Of a DNA stretch of 64,000 nt, positions 9,403 to 18,172 are shown one piece after another. The notes beneath the pieces were generated by a model, which was not told the DNA's origin, made no database searches, and saw only the letters and a list, made by a program, of their open reading frames with translations. Position numbers and translations under genes: made by a program. The DNA is from Marinomonas rhodophyticola (GTDB taxonomy: Bacteria > Pseudomonadota > Gammaproteobacteria > Pseudomonadales > Marinomonadaceae). Position 1 is the stretch's first letter. Each line of letters opens with the position of its first letter. The stretch covers positions 361,501-425,500 of the forward strand of contig NZ_JAPEUL010000006.1 of the NCBI RefSeq assembly GCF_026113935.1. Direction: 5' to 3'.

Positions 9403-9486
9403 AAAAAAAGACCGTTCCCTGGGAGGAGATGGTCTGTCTTCTTATCGAGTTGGATAAGAAACTTTAAAATGTCATAACAAAAGCCA

Positions 9487-10230
9487 TCAGTGCGCTAATA
9501 TTTGGTCCAGAAAAGCTTTGGCGCGTTCTGTTTTTGGTTTCACAAAAAACTCTTTTGGCGGCGATATTTCAATCACGCTGCCCGCTTCCATAAAGACAAT
9601 ACGATCCGCAAATTCTTTGGCAAAGCCCATCTCATGAGTCACACAAATCATTGTCATACCGTCTTTCGACAATGAGCGCATAATTTCCAGCACTTCAGAA
9701 ATCATTTCAGGATCAAGTGCGGAGGTTGGTTCATCAAATAACATAATGTCTGGAGACATGGTTAGCGCTCTGGTGATGGCAACACGCTGCTGCTGACCAC
9801 CTGACAATTGACCAGGATACTTTTGCTCTTGATCGCCAATTTTCACCTTACTAAGTAAATCACGCGCGATATCGTTCGCTTGTGCCACAGGCATCCCCAG
9901 CACATGACGTAAGCCAAAGGTGCAGTTATCTAGCACCGTCATATGGGGGAAAAGATTAAAGTGCTGAAACACCATCCCCGTATGACGACGAATTTTCTCG
10001 ATGTCTTTAACATTGTCACTGATGGTGATATCGCAAATAGTAATATCGCCTTCGTCGTGTTGCTCTAAATTATTAAGGCAACGAATCAAGGTGGATTTCC
10101 CTGAACCAGAAGGTCCGCAAATCACGATGGTTTCGCCTTTGGCGACCGCTAAATCAATATCACGTAGCGCATGATATTTACCGTACCATTTGTTAACTTG
10201 ATCCAGCTTTACTACTGTTTGTTCAGACAT
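9487..10230 (-). CDS. aapP: L-amino acid ABC transporter, ATP-binding protein
   Basis: A 247-aa polar-amino-acid ABC ATPase (AapP/BztD/GlnQ group). Walker [10 protein letters not shown] is at residues 39-47, the signature LSGGQQQR at about 143-150, Walker [14 protein letters not shown] just after, and the switch His in CVTHEMGFA. It powers import through the AapQ/AapM permeases. It is the last gene of the aapJQMP operon, 12 bp after aapM. Confidence 0.93.
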   Translation of the reverse strand: MSEQTVVKLDQVNKWYGKYHALRDIDLAVAKGETIVICGPSGSGKSTLIRCLNNLEQHDEGDITICDITISDNVKDIEKIRRHTGMVFQHFNLFPHMTVLDNCTFGLRHVLGMPVAQANDIARDLLSKVKIGDQEQKYPGQLSGGQQQRVAITRALTMSPDIMLFDEPTSALDPEMISEVLEIMRSLSKDGMTMICVTHEMGFAKEFADRIVFMEAGSVIEISPPKEFFVKPKTERAKAFLDQILAH

Positions 10231-10242
10231 AATGTATTCCCA

Positions 10243-11361
10243 TTAATGTTTTGTGCGTTTAATACGGCGCTCTAGATGCGCGCCATATTGGGCAATAGAG
10301 AAACAAGCGATAAAGAAAAACGCTGAAATAACAATCGGACCTTCTGCATGAAGCCCAAGCCATTCCGCGTTATGAAACGTCGCATTAATCGCACCCATCA
10401 CTTCCAATAATCCTAAAATCATCACCAAGGTGGTTTCTTTAAATAAACCGATAAAGTTAGTGATTAACGCAGGGACTGAGTTACGTAGTGCTTGCGGCAT
10501 CACCACATACGCCATCGTTTTCCAATAGCCACAGCCCATCGCATAAGAGGCTTCAATTTGGCCTTTTGGTACGGCTTGGATCGCTCCACGAATGATCTCT
10601 GCTTTGTACACAGCCGAAACGAAAATCAGCACAAACAAGACTCGGAACAATACGTCGATAGACACACCACTTGGCAAAAAAAGCTGCAACACTAAAGACG
10701 CCATAAATAAGAAAGTAATCACAGGCACCGAGCGAATCAGCTCGATATAGCCGGTACAAGCCCAACGCAAAATGGGTAACTGAGATTGTCGACCTAATGC
10801 CAAAAGAATAGAGACAGGCAACGACAAACACATAGCAATAATGCCCAAGAAAAAGGTCAGCGTTAAGCCGCCTAACGCACTGGTTGAAATATCTTCAAAG
10901 ATGAACCCACCTTTAAGCAACAACCAAAGTACAACTGGCAAAACAAGGATATAAGCTACAATCCATTTTTGTGGAATTCGTTGACTAAACAACAAGGGAA
11001 AAGCAAAAAGCCCTACGGCAAACGCCGAATTCACTCGCCATTGCTCAGACTCAGGAAAAGGTCCGTAGATGTAATAATCCATGTATTGCCGGATCGGAAT
11101 CCAACACGCAGCGCTCGGTGCACAATCTGCGCGGCTGGTTCCACTAAAGGTGGCGGAGAAAAACAGCCAATCTAAAGCTTTTGGCAACAGTAAACACAAG
11201 AGTGCAATAATGGACAAAGTCACCACACTGTCCAACCAAGTGTTGAAAAGATTACGTTTTATCCACACAACAACTCGGCTAAAGCTGAGAGGCGTCGCTT
11301 TTTTCGCTCTCGCCTCAACAGGCTTACCGATTATTTGTTCTATGTTTGTTTGATGATTCAT
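10243..11361 (-). CDS. aapM: L-amino acid ABC transporter permease AapM
   Basis: A 372-aa inner-membrane permease of the AapM/BztC type. It has an extra N-terminal membrane region and cytoplasmic loops, then the HisM-type permease domain with the EAA loop (EASYAMGCGYWKTMAYVVMPQA) that contacts the ATPase. The long N-terminal part, with a periplasmic segment containing CAPSAACW, is typical of AapM and separates it from ordinary 220-aa permeases. Its start is 1 bp from the aapQ stop. Confidence 0.92.
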   Translation of the reverse strand: MNHQTNIEQIIGKPVEARAKKATPLSFSRVVVWIKRNLFNTWLDSVVTLSIIALLCLLLPKALDWLFFSATFSGTSRADCAPSAACWIPIRQYMDYYIYGPFPESEQWRVNSAFAVGLFAFPLLFSQRIPQKWIVAYILVLPVVLWLLLKGGFIFEDISTSALGGLTLTFFLGIIAMCLSLPVSILLALGRQSQLPILRWACTGYIELIRSVPVITFLFMASLVLQLFLPSGVSIDVLFRVLFVLIFVSAVYKAEIIRGAIQAVPKGQIEASYAMGCGYWKTMAYVVMPQALRNSVPALITNFIGLFKETTLVMILGLLEVMGAINATFHNAEWLGLHAEGPIVISAFFFIACFSIAQYGAHLERRIKRTKH

Positions 11362-11362
11362 C

Positions 11363-12496
11363 TTATCGTCCTTTCAACTGCATAGCTTTGTTGAAACGTC
11401 CCATAATGGCTGCCAATATCAGGTTCAAAAAACCATAACTCGCCATAACAATCACGATGCACTCGATGGCTTGACCGGTAATGTTTAAACTACTGCCACC
11501 CATGGTGCCCATAATGTCCATAAAGCCAACCACCGAACCCAATGCAGCGGCTTTTAGTACGTTGATATAAATAGACGTCATTGGTGGAATAATAGAATGC
11601 AAGGCTTGAGGGATTATCACTTTATTCATCACAATATTGGGCTTTACACCAAGCGCTAGACCGGCTTCCATTTGCCCCTTAGAAATCGCCAAGATACTTC
11701 CTCTAATGACTTCTGAACCATGTGCTGCAGAGTAAGTACTTACTGCGATAATGAGCATTATAAATTCTGGAGGAAGCGTCCAACCCTGTTGGAAGTTAAA
11801 ACCAACCAGTCTTGGTGTATTAAAACTAATAACAGGCGAAAAAACTAAGCTTGCCGACACAGCCAAAATAATCGTCATCAGCAAAATAGAGAGACATTGG
11901 CGTCCTGTTGTCGTCATCCTTTTTTTAATAGCAAAAAACAGTATTCCCCATAGTGTGACAAACACTAATGATGCCAATATGCCATAATTCCACACCACAC
12001 TAGGAATGGATAAACCACGATTTGAAAGAAACGATACATCACCAAAATTAAACGCCTGACGGACTCCAGGTAATGTCAAAGATAAGGTATACCAAACCGA
12101 GATATGCACCAAAATCGGCACATTGCGAACATATTCAACGATGCAAAGAGAGACCTTAGACAGTAAAAAATTCTGTGACAAACGCATAATAGCCAAACAC
12201 AAAGCCAGCACCGTCGTTAACAAGATAGCTATGACAGCAAACGCAATCGTATTGACCATTCCAGCCGCCCACGCCATAAGGTGCGAAGAGGTTTTTGGAT
12301 CATAATGAATTAAGCTGTAGCTAATATCGTAGCCTGCGCGCTGAAAAAGAAAATCAAAACCGCTTGTCAAACCAGCATCACGCATATTGGTCGCAGCATT
12401 GAATGCTAAATACATGGCGCCAAAACAAATGACTACAAAAAATACGAGCTGTATCAGAGTATCTCGCACTTTTCGGTTATATAAAAAAGAATGCAT
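11363..12496 (-). CDS. aapQ: L-amino acid ABC transporter permease AapQ
   Basis: A 377-aa permease of the AapQ/BztB type, partner of AapM. It has about eight membrane segments and a C-terminal EAA loop (EAGLALGVKPNIVMNKVIIPQA). The long insertion between the first helices and the permease core is family-typical. It lies after aapJ, from which it is separated by a perfect 26-nt palindrome. Confidence 0.92.
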   Translation of the reverse strand: MHSFLYNRKVRDTLIQLVFFVVICFGAMYLAFNAATNMRDAGLTSGFDFLFQRAGYDISYSLIHYDPKTSSHLMAWAAGMVNTIAFAVIAILLTTVLALCLAIMRLSQNFLLSKVSLCIVEYVRNVPILVHISVWYTLSLTLPGVRQAFNFGDVSFLSNRGLSIPSVVWNYGILASLVFVTLWGILFFAIKKRMTTTGRQCLSILLMTIILAVSASLVFSPVISFNTPRLVGFNFQQGWTLPPEFIMLIIAVSTYSAAHGSEVIRGSILAISKGQMEAGLALGVKPNIVMNKVIIPQALHSIIPPMTSIYINVLKAAALGSVVGFMDIMGTMGGSSLNITGQAIECIVIVMASYGFLNLILAAIMGRFNKAMQLKGR

Positions 12497-12542
12497 AAAC
12501 CACTGCCATTAAGCTAACTAAAAAGTATTGATCATAATAAAA

Positions 12543-12568
12543 GCCAGTTTATTCATGAATAAACTGGC
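12543..12568. terminator. 26-nt perfect palindrome between aapJ and aapQ
   Basis: Self-complementary 13+13 bp (gccagtttattca and its reverse complement) located just after the aapJ stop and before aapQ. In binding-protein operons such a hairpin commonly stops part of the transcripts or protects the upstream mRNA, giving more binding protein than permease. That role is inferred here. Confidence 0.7.
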
Positions 12569-12579
12569 AGATATGGTCA

Positions 12580-13599
12580 TTAACGGAACGGATAGGCGTA
12601 TAACAGACCGCCCTTGGTATAAAGGTTATTTAAACCGCGATCGAACTTAAGCGAAGAATCCTTACCGAGGTTACGATCAAAGATTTCGCCGTAGTTACCC
12701 ACCGCTTTAATGGCGTTGTAAGCCCATTTATCATCTAAGCCAAAGTTCTTGCCCAAACTGCCTTCTGTGCCAAGTAAGCGCATCACGTCAGGTTTGGTAC
12801 TGTTTAGTTTTTCATCAACGTTATCTTGAGTGATCCCCTGCTCTTCTGCCTCAATCAAGGCCATTGCTGTCCAAGTAACGACTTGACGCCATTCGTCATT
12901 GCCTTGTTTTACATAAGCACCCAATGGCTCTTTGGAAATACGTTCAGGCAAAATCACGTTTGCCGATGGATCTGGCATACCTTGACGATCAGCCGCTAAA
13001 GCAGAGGCATCATTGGTCACAGCATCACAACGATTCGCTAGATAAGCGGCCGTAGATTCAGCACTTCCTTCTACGATGAGCGCTTTATAACTTAAACCTC
13101 GCGACTCAAAATAGTCGTTAATGTTTTTCTCGCTTGTCGTACCTGGGTAAGTACAAATAGTCGCACCGTCTAATTCTTCAATCGAATTCACACCCAGCTC
13201 TTTTTTCACCATCAAAGCTTGGCCGTCATAAAACCAAGGCGTGGTGACATCCACACCATTCAAACCATCACGCGTAGCAGTGAAGGTAGTAGAACGCGCC
13301 AACATATCAATTTCATCTGTCACTAACGCCGTTAGACGGTTACGAGAGTTCATGGTAATGAACTCAACTTTAGATGCATCGCCAAATACCGCTGCAGCAA
13401 CGGCTTTGCAAAGCTCAACATCTAGTCCAGTCCAATTGCCTTTTGTATCAGGCGTTGAAAAACCCGCTTTACCAGGATGGATACCACACTTCATAACACC
13501 GCGTGCTTTTACTTCTTCTAGCTTGTCCGCTGCGTAGACAGAAGCACTAGTAGATAAAACTCCAGCACCAATGATCGCAGTCGCAATTAGTTTTTTCAT
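12580..13599 (-). CDS. aapJ: General L-amino acid-binding periplasmic protein
   Basis: A 339-aa periplasmic binding protein (AapJ/BztA family) that captures a broad range of L-amino acids for AapQMP. It has a signal peptide of about 23 residues (MKKLIATAIIGAG, cleaved near VYAA) and a SBP_bac_3 fold with KCGIHPGKAGFS at the mature N-terminus and YPFR at the end. I choose the ATG at 13599, preceded by AGGAA, because a signal peptide starts there; an in-frame extension to 13749 lacks such support. Two TGGATACAT motifs lie 49 and 81 bp upstream, probable sites for the neighbouring GntR regulator. Confidence 0.93.
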   Translation of the reverse strand: MKKLIATAIIGAGVLSTSASVYAADKLEEVKARGVMKCGIHPGKAGFSTPDTKGNWTGLDVELCKAVAAAVFGDASKVEFITMNSRNRLTALVTDEIDMLARSTTFTATRDGLNGVDVTTPWFYDGQALMVKKELGVNSIEELDGATICTYPGTTSEKNINDYFESRGLSYKALIVEGSAESTAAYLANRCDAVTNDASALAADRQGMPDPSANVILPERISKEPLGAYVKQGNDEWRQVVTWTAMALIEAEEQGITQDNVDEKLNSTKPDVMRLLGTEGSLGKNFGLDDKWAYNAIKAVGNYGEIFDRNLGKDSSLKFDRGLNNLYTKGGLLYAYPFR

Positions 13600-13647
13600 T
13601 GTTGTAATTCCTATATTGAGTTCCGATGTGACAAACAAAGAATACTT

Positions 13648-13688
13648 TGGATACATATTAATAGTCAATAATGAAAAAATGGATACAT
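13648..13688. promoter_or_regulatory. Paired GntR-type operator sites upstream of aapJ
   Basis: The 9-mer TGGATACAT occurs at 13648-13656 and again at 13680-13688, 32 bp apart. Each holds an octamer, TGGATACA, that is one base from the palindrome TGTATACA, the half-site pattern of FCD-class GntR repressors. The same pair with the same spacing occurs in front of iadA. Confidence 0.6.
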
Positions 13689-13792
13689 AAAATTCAATTT
13701 GATTGCATGATTTAGAACACACGCCATCCAAATGAGAGAAAATCGGCACGTTTAAAAAACATCTATAGGAGAAAAACAGACATGGGGATCAC

Positions 13793-13823
13793 CACCTTCT
13801 CAGGAAAAAACCTTAAGAAGGTG
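13793..13823 (-). terminator. Hairpin downstream of the gntR gene
   Basis: Stem CACCTTCT/AGAAGGTG (13793-13800 with 13816-13823), 15-nt loop, 24 nt past the gntR stop on the minus strand. The T-tract is weak. Confidence 0.5.
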
Positions 13824-13846
13824 TGTTAATTAGGTAATACAGAAGG

Positions 13847-14518
13847 TTACAACTTGGTAGCTTGACGGCGTTTTAATTGCTGAGATTTCAATTGTTCAGC
13901 CAGTGCATAAGCGCTCATCATGATATGACTTTCCAACGCATAGCAAGCGCCTTCTATGTCCTGACGTTCGCAGCGATCAATCAATTCATCGTGCTCACGT
14001 AAGGAGCGAGGCGTATTACGGTGACTCAAAATAAAAGACTTCAAACGCGCATAATGGCGATGATGTAGGTCTTTGATCACGTTTTGCATCAAAGGACGAT
14101 TGGCAGGTTTATATAAGACTTCATGGAACTGATAGTTTAATGGCGTCCATTCCTCAGGAGCACATTTTTTTAGGCTTTCATTGATTTCACGGGCTTTCGC
14201 AATGTCCTCTGGCCCCATCAACGGAATAGCTAATTCAAGTAACTTCACTTCAATTAACGCTCTAAGCTCACACTTTTCAAGAAAACTTTCTGGCGAAATG
14301 GTCGTGACCGTTGCTCTGCCTGTATCGCGAATTTCAACTAACTCTTCTCCAGCTAATATCTGCAAAGCTTCTCGCACTGGCGTGCGGCTAACTTGATAAG
14401 CACTGGCAATATCCACTTGCGAAAGCGCCATTCCTTCAGGATAAGTACCATCCAAGATTTTAGCTCGTATGTCTTCCGTAACCGACAGTACTGCTTTTTG
14501 TTTGTTATTTTCGCTCAT
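13847..14518 (-). CDS. GntR-family (FCD class) transcriptional regulator
   Basis: A 223-aa regulator with an N-terminal winged helix (about 8-75; IRAKILDGTYPEGMALSQVDIASAYQVSRTPVREAL) and a C-terminal all-helical FCD ligand domain. It sits between the aap operon and divergent iadA. Paired operator-like motifs precede both aapJ and iadA, so it probably controls amino-acid uptake and isoaspartyl-peptide breakdown together. The effector is unknown; an amino acid or dipeptide would fit. Confidence 0.88.
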   Translation of the reverse strand: MSENNKQKAVLSVTEDIRAKILDGTYPEGMALSQVDIASAYQVSRTPVREALQILAGEELVEIRDTGRATVTTISPESFLEKCELRALIEVKLLELAIPLMGPEDIAKAREINESLKKCAPEEWTPLNYQFHEVLYKPANRPLMQNVIKDLHHRHYARLKSFILSHRNTPRSLREHDELIDRCERQDIEGACYALESHIMMSAYALAEQLKSQQLKRRQATKL

Positions 14519-14648
14519 GAAAGCCTATCTAATTGAGTTTAATGAGGTTTCTAAATAAAACCGCATAAAATATGAACAAGATTTTAGCATAGAGTCATCT
14601 TATCTGCGACAGTAGACGATAGAAATACAAGCAATAGGAACTTGATTA

Positions 14649-14689
14649 ATGTATTCATTTAATATAAAAACAACAGCAAAATGTATCCA
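14649..14689. promoter_or_regulatory. Paired GntR-type operator sites upstream of iadA
   Basis: ATGTATTCA at 14649-14657 and ATGTATCCA at 14681-14689, 32 bp apart. The second is the exact reverse complement of the 9-mer found twice before aapJ; the first differs by one base. The sites lie in the iadA-gntR divergent region, so autoregulation is also possible. Confidence 0.6.
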
Positions 14690-14703
14690 TTATGGTTTTA
14701 TAT

Positions 14704-15873
14704 ATGTTCACTCTCGTCAAAAATGCAAATGTGTACGCTCCAGAGGCACTTGGTATCAACGATATTTTGATCGCTGCTGGCAAAATTTTAAAGATAGACA
14801 GCAAGATCGATATCACAAATATCACTGATACTCAGGTTATTGATGCACAAGGACAAACACTCATCCCAGGTTTTGTCGATGGTCATGTGCACTTGATTGG
14901 TGGCGGTGGCGAAGGCGGCTATCACACTCGTACACCCGAAGTGTTGCTCAGTCATTTAACCAAAGCAGGCATTACCACGGTAGTTGGCTTATTAGGAACA
15001 GACAACGCAACACGCCATAATGAAAGTCTTTACGCTAAAACAAAAGCGCTCACCACAGAGGGCGTTAGTGCGTATATGTTTACTGGTGGTTATAAGGTTC
15101 CAACCGAGACCATTACTCAATCAATTCAACGAGATATTGTCTTTATCGACCGAGTCATTGGTTTAAAAACCGCCCTTTCCGACCATAGGTCTTCGCAACC
15201 AACCATAGAAGAGCTATCACGCATGGCTTCAGAAGCACGTGTTGCAGGTCTTATTTCTGGAAAATGCGGTCGAGTTGTCGTACATCTTGGCAATTCCCCA
15301 AAAGGTTTTGGACCGCTGTTTGAGGTAGTTGAACGCTCAGACATTCCAATTTCTCAGTTCATACCGACTCACGTCAATCGCACCGAGTTACTGGCAGATC
15401 AAGGTATGGAATGGTTAAAACTAGGTGGTTTTGTTGATTTGACCGCAGGCATAAACCCAGACAAAGGCGCAAAAGGCAGTGTCAAAGCGTCTCGCTTTTT
15501 AGCTCGCTGTAAAGAACAAAACATCGATACTAGTCGAGTTTGCATTAGCTCTGATGGTAATGGCTCTATTCCAGTATTTAATGAAAAACGCGAGCTTATT
15601 GGTTTAAAAGTGGCAGGTTTTAGCTCTTTACTCTACCAGCTAAAAGAAATGATTCAGGTCGAAAATATGTCGATCACTGAGGCGATTATTCCTTTCACTC
15701 AGGCTCCAGCCCAATGCCTAGGATTAGCGAACAACAAAGGCAAAATATCAGTAGGAAAAGACGCTGACTTTTTGGTCTTGGATCATAATCTCGATATTCA
15801 ACACACTTTCGCTCAAGGTATTTGTCATATAAACAATGGCGTAGTCCAAATCAAAGGGACATTTGAAGAATAA
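14704..15873 (+). CDS. iadA: Isoaspartyl dipeptidase (beta-aspartyl-peptidase)
   Basis: A 389-aa amidohydrolase that cleaves beta-aspartyl dipeptides formed from damaged proteins. It has the HxH metal site in GFVDGHVHLIGGGGEGG near the N-terminus, a Lys-containing segment that is likely carboxylated in the binuclear centre (GLISGKCGRVVVHLG region), and a late DGNGS motif with the catalytic Asp (CISSDGNGS). An upstream ATG at 14692 would add four residues (MVLY); I prefer 14704, where family similarity begins. Divergent from the GntR gene and next to an amino-acid importer. Confidence 0.9.
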   Translation: MFTLVKNANVYAPEALGINDILIAAGKILKIDSKIDITNITDTQVIDAQGQTLIPGFVDGHVHLIGGGGEGGYHTRTPEVLLSHLTKAGITTVVGLLGTDNATRHNESLYAKTKALTTEGVSAYMFTGGYKVPTETITQSIQRDIVFIDRVIGLKTALSDHRSSQPTIEELSRMASEARVAGLISGKCGRVVVHLGNSPKGFGPLFEVVERSDIPISQFIPTHVNRTELLADQGMEWLKLGGFVDLTAGINPDKGAKGSVKASRFLARCKEQNIDTSRVCISSDGNGSIPVFNEKRELIGLKVAGFSSLLYQLKEMIQVENMSITEAIIPFTQAPAQCLGLANNKGKISVGKDADFLVLDHNLDIQHTFAQGICHINNGVVQIKGTFEE

Positions 15874-15886
15874 ACGCCTAGCTGAT

Positions 15887-15918
15887 AAACCCTACCGATC
15901 ATTGGATCGGTAGGGTTT
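15887..15918. terminator. Bidirectional terminator, iadA / DUF305 gene
   Basis: A 14-bp perfect stem (15887-15900 with 15905-15918), tetraloop ATTG, followed by T's on the plus strand and preceded by AAA. It lies between convergent genes. Confidence 0.88.
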
Positions 15919-15923
15919 TTAGC

Positions 15924-16568
15924 TTAATACTGTCGCATTACGTTAATTTCACGAGTTTGTTCGCTGATCACCATTTGCGCCATTTTGATGAGTGCTGGGT
16001 CACGACTAAACTGCAGCAGCACTTTTGCCATGGCTACCGCGGCCTCATGATGTGGAATCATGCCGTCTATAAAGTCACTATTCACATCGCCACTGGCGGA
16101 TAATCCATGCATCTCCGCCATCATGGTCGCATTAATCGCAGCGTAGGCAGCTTTAATTTGCTCTGCTTCTGCCGATGGTCGCGCTTCTCCATAGCTGACC
16201 AACCAGTCTTGCATAAAGGCGATCTCACTCGATTGAGCCGCCACAACGTCTTCGGCCAAAGGCTTCAACTTGTCAGACATCTGCGCGGAGGCAAGCAACT
16301 GTTTCGCCATATCAATCGCCCCTTGGTGGTGTGGAATCATGCCCTTTACAAAGTCGTAGTCCGCATCTCCGGTCAACTCTGTGGCATGCATATCCATCAT
16401 CATTTTTTGGTTGGATTGCACAAACAAAGGCACATCACGGCTTACAGAAGACGACATCGTGTCGTGCCCTTTATGAGGGGTTGTGTCATTCACCACATTG
16501 GTGCAGCCAGACAGAGCTATGCTGCTGGCTAACATCGCCGCAACACTGTATTTTTTAATACCTATCAT
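15924..16568 (-). CDS. DUF305 lipoprotein with two repeats
   Basis: A 214-aa predicted lipoprotein (lipobox LSGC, Cys about 22) made of two DUF305 units, a ferritin-like four-helix fold. Each unit carries a GMIPHH motif (DFVKGMIPHHQGAIDMAK and DFIDGMIPHHEAAVAMAK), with Met/His-rich helices and an acidic residue suited to metal binding. DUF305 proteins often accompany copper-handling genes; the function is not settled. It ends at a convergent terminator shared with iadA. Confidence 0.85.
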   Translation of the reverse strand: MIGIKKYSVAAMLASSIALSGCTNVVNDTTPHKGHDTMSSSVSRDVPLFVQSNQKMMMDMHATELTGDADYDFVKGMIPHHQGAIDMAKQLLASAQMSDKLKPLAEDVVAAQSSEIAFMQDWLVSYGEARPSAEAEQIKAAYAAINATMMAEMHGLSASGDVNSDFIDGMIPHHEAAVAMAKVLLQFSRDPALIKMAQMVISEQTREINVMRQY

Positions 16569-16672
16569 AATTTCATCTCACATTATGGAGTGTTTAGTCA
16601 TCCCTAGAATCTATACCAATAATGAACACATTCGTACGGATGGTGACAATATCGCGTTTGATAACGCGTGTT

Positions 16673-17062
16673 TTAACTCACAGTAAACATTGATAATCGA
16701 GGTGGCGGTGTGACAGGTTCTAAAAAATGATGGGGCCATTGCTGGCGCGACGCTAACAATGGCCAATAATGTGTCAATGCTGAAAACGGTTCAAAGAACG
16801 GTGATAAAACCGCCAAAGTACAGTGATCAACACAGTCAAGATAACTCATGTCCGAAGCATGATGGTGAGAAGCAAAAGACGCTAAATTCGACTCCTGCAT
16901 TGAAGCATTTACCGAATGTGCTGCATGTACGTCCACCGATATCGGCAAGCTATGATGTGCCATGTCGTGATAAGGAGTCACTTGGATTAAAGCCGATAAA
17001 AGCAACCCTCCTCCCGCCAGCAGACACATCATAATCAAGACAATACGAGGTACTTTTAGCAC
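16673..17062 (-). CDS. Small His-rich membrane-anchored protein, unknown
   Basis: A 129-aa protein beginning with a membrane helix (LKVPRIVLIMMCLLAGGGLLL). A His-rich periplasmic region follows (HDMAHHS, HAAHS, SHHHASD) and then CVDHC. It resembles DUF2946-type small proteins near copper genes, but I cannot place it firmly. I choose the GTG at 17062, preceded by GTAGG; the open frame extends to a TTG at 17143 with an unlikely Cys-rich leader. Its neighbour is the DUF305 lipoprotein, which also suggests periplasmic metal handling. Confidence 0.5.
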   Translation of the reverse strand: MLKVPRIVLIMMCLLAGGGLLLSALIQVTPYHDMAHHSLPISVDVHAAHSVNASMQESNLASFASHHHASDMSYLDCVDHCTLAVLSPFFEPFSALTHYWPLLASRQQWPHHFLEPVTPPPRLSMFTVS

Positions 17063-17175
17063 ACCATTAAACCTACAAATAAATATATTCGAATAGCATA
17101 CTCTGCAAATGCCGACACAACAAACACATCGAAACAGAATCAATCCATTTCTGCACGAATCTATTTTGCCGTTCT

Positions 17176-17367
17176 CTATTTTTTTGGATAATCACTCATC
17201 TCTTTGATCAAGGTAAATAGATTACCTTTAGCAACTTCCGCCTCAAAACTGTCTTGCATGATGCCCATGTCTTTGCGCAGTTCATGGGACAAAGACGCAA
17301 GCTTCTTACGAGAGTGGTAACGTTGAAAACAAACCGAAATGTGCTGTAGCAATGCAATGATGATCAT
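17176..17367 (-). CDS. DUF1127 small protein
   Basis: A 63-aa protein with a short hydrophobic start and the DUF1127 pattern in its middle: an Arg/Lys-rich helix followed by L..L....L.KDMGI (RKKLASLSHELRKDMGI). DUF1127 (YjiS-like) proteins are small and Arg-rich; some take part in RNA and phosphate regulation. A GGAGG ribosome site lies 6 nt before the ATG. Confidence 0.75.
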   Translation of the reverse strand: MIIIALLQHISVCFQRYHSRKKLASLSHELRKDMGIMQDSFEAEVAKGNLFTLIKEMSDYPKK

Positions 17368-17518
17368 ACCAACCTCCTAATGTCGTGAAACGTCTGAGCA
17401 AGCAATAATAAACGCCTTAGTACCAGCCCAACAGACGCAGACAGATCATTAAAAAAACACACAGAATCCAATACAACCCCTCTGTATTGTCACTTTCTCT
17501 TTGTTCTGTATGCTTTTA

Positions 17519-18100
17519 CTAAGCGAAGATAAATCGATACGCCACATAGAGTAATAACAGCGCCATAATGCGATTCACCCACGCCATGATGATAGGATTC
17601 ATTGCGGCTTTTTTAAGACGAGAGCCTGCGAGTAAATACACACTTGGCGCACCGCAGGCCATAGCGGCAAGCCCGAGTGACCAGAGAGCAATATGCCAAC
17701 CCTCGATCTGTGCTCGTGGAAATTGCACGGTCACAATAGGCACAATGGCGACCAAGGCTTTAGGATTACAAAGTTGTAATATCAATCCGGTTTTAAAGCT
17801 CACTTCTGTATCTTTGGCTTTCAACGTACTTTGCTGAAAGCTCGCCCATAAGATTTTCAGCCCAAGGTAGGCGATATACAGGCCACCCAATACAGCAATA
17901 AAGGATTGATAGTCTTGGGGAATAATCTCGCCACCTAAATAGCCAATCAATAGAAACAAGATCAGCATGGCGGCCCCAACACCAACGCAATACAAGAACG
18001 CCCGCCAACCTTGCCCATTTATTCCGGCAAACAACGCCAGCATATTGGCAGGTCCTGGACTGTACATAACACCAAAGGCATAAATGAGTATTTCGAGCAT
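17519..18100 (-). CDS. LysE-family amino acid exporter
   Basis: A 193-aa inner-membrane protein with about six helices. It carries the LysE/RhtB signature near the N-terminus (YSPGPANMLALF) and a later PKALVAIVPIV segment. It probably exports an amino acid or derivative. It is 72 bp downstream of an AraC-type regulator on the same strand, the usual pairing for inducible exporters. Confidence 0.88.
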   Translation of the reverse strand: MLEILIYAFGVMYSPGPANMLALFAGINGQGWRAFLYCVGVGAAMLILFLLIGYLGGEIIPQDYQSFIAVLGGLYIAYLGLKILWASFQQSTLKAKDTEVSFKTGLILQLCNPKALVAIVPIVTVQFPRAQIEGWHIALWSLGLAAMACGAPSVYLLAGSRLKKAAMNPIIMAWVNRIMALLLLYVAYRFIFA

Positions 18101-18172
18101 GGGTATTCCTCAAATGGATATTGATAAAAAGACGTCAGTAACATTCGGTATGTAAAGTAGTGAGTAGTACGA

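Noticed and set aside
16107-16532. His/Arg-rich plus-strand frame of 141 codons
   Set aside because: Antisense shadow of the DUF305 lipoprotein gene.
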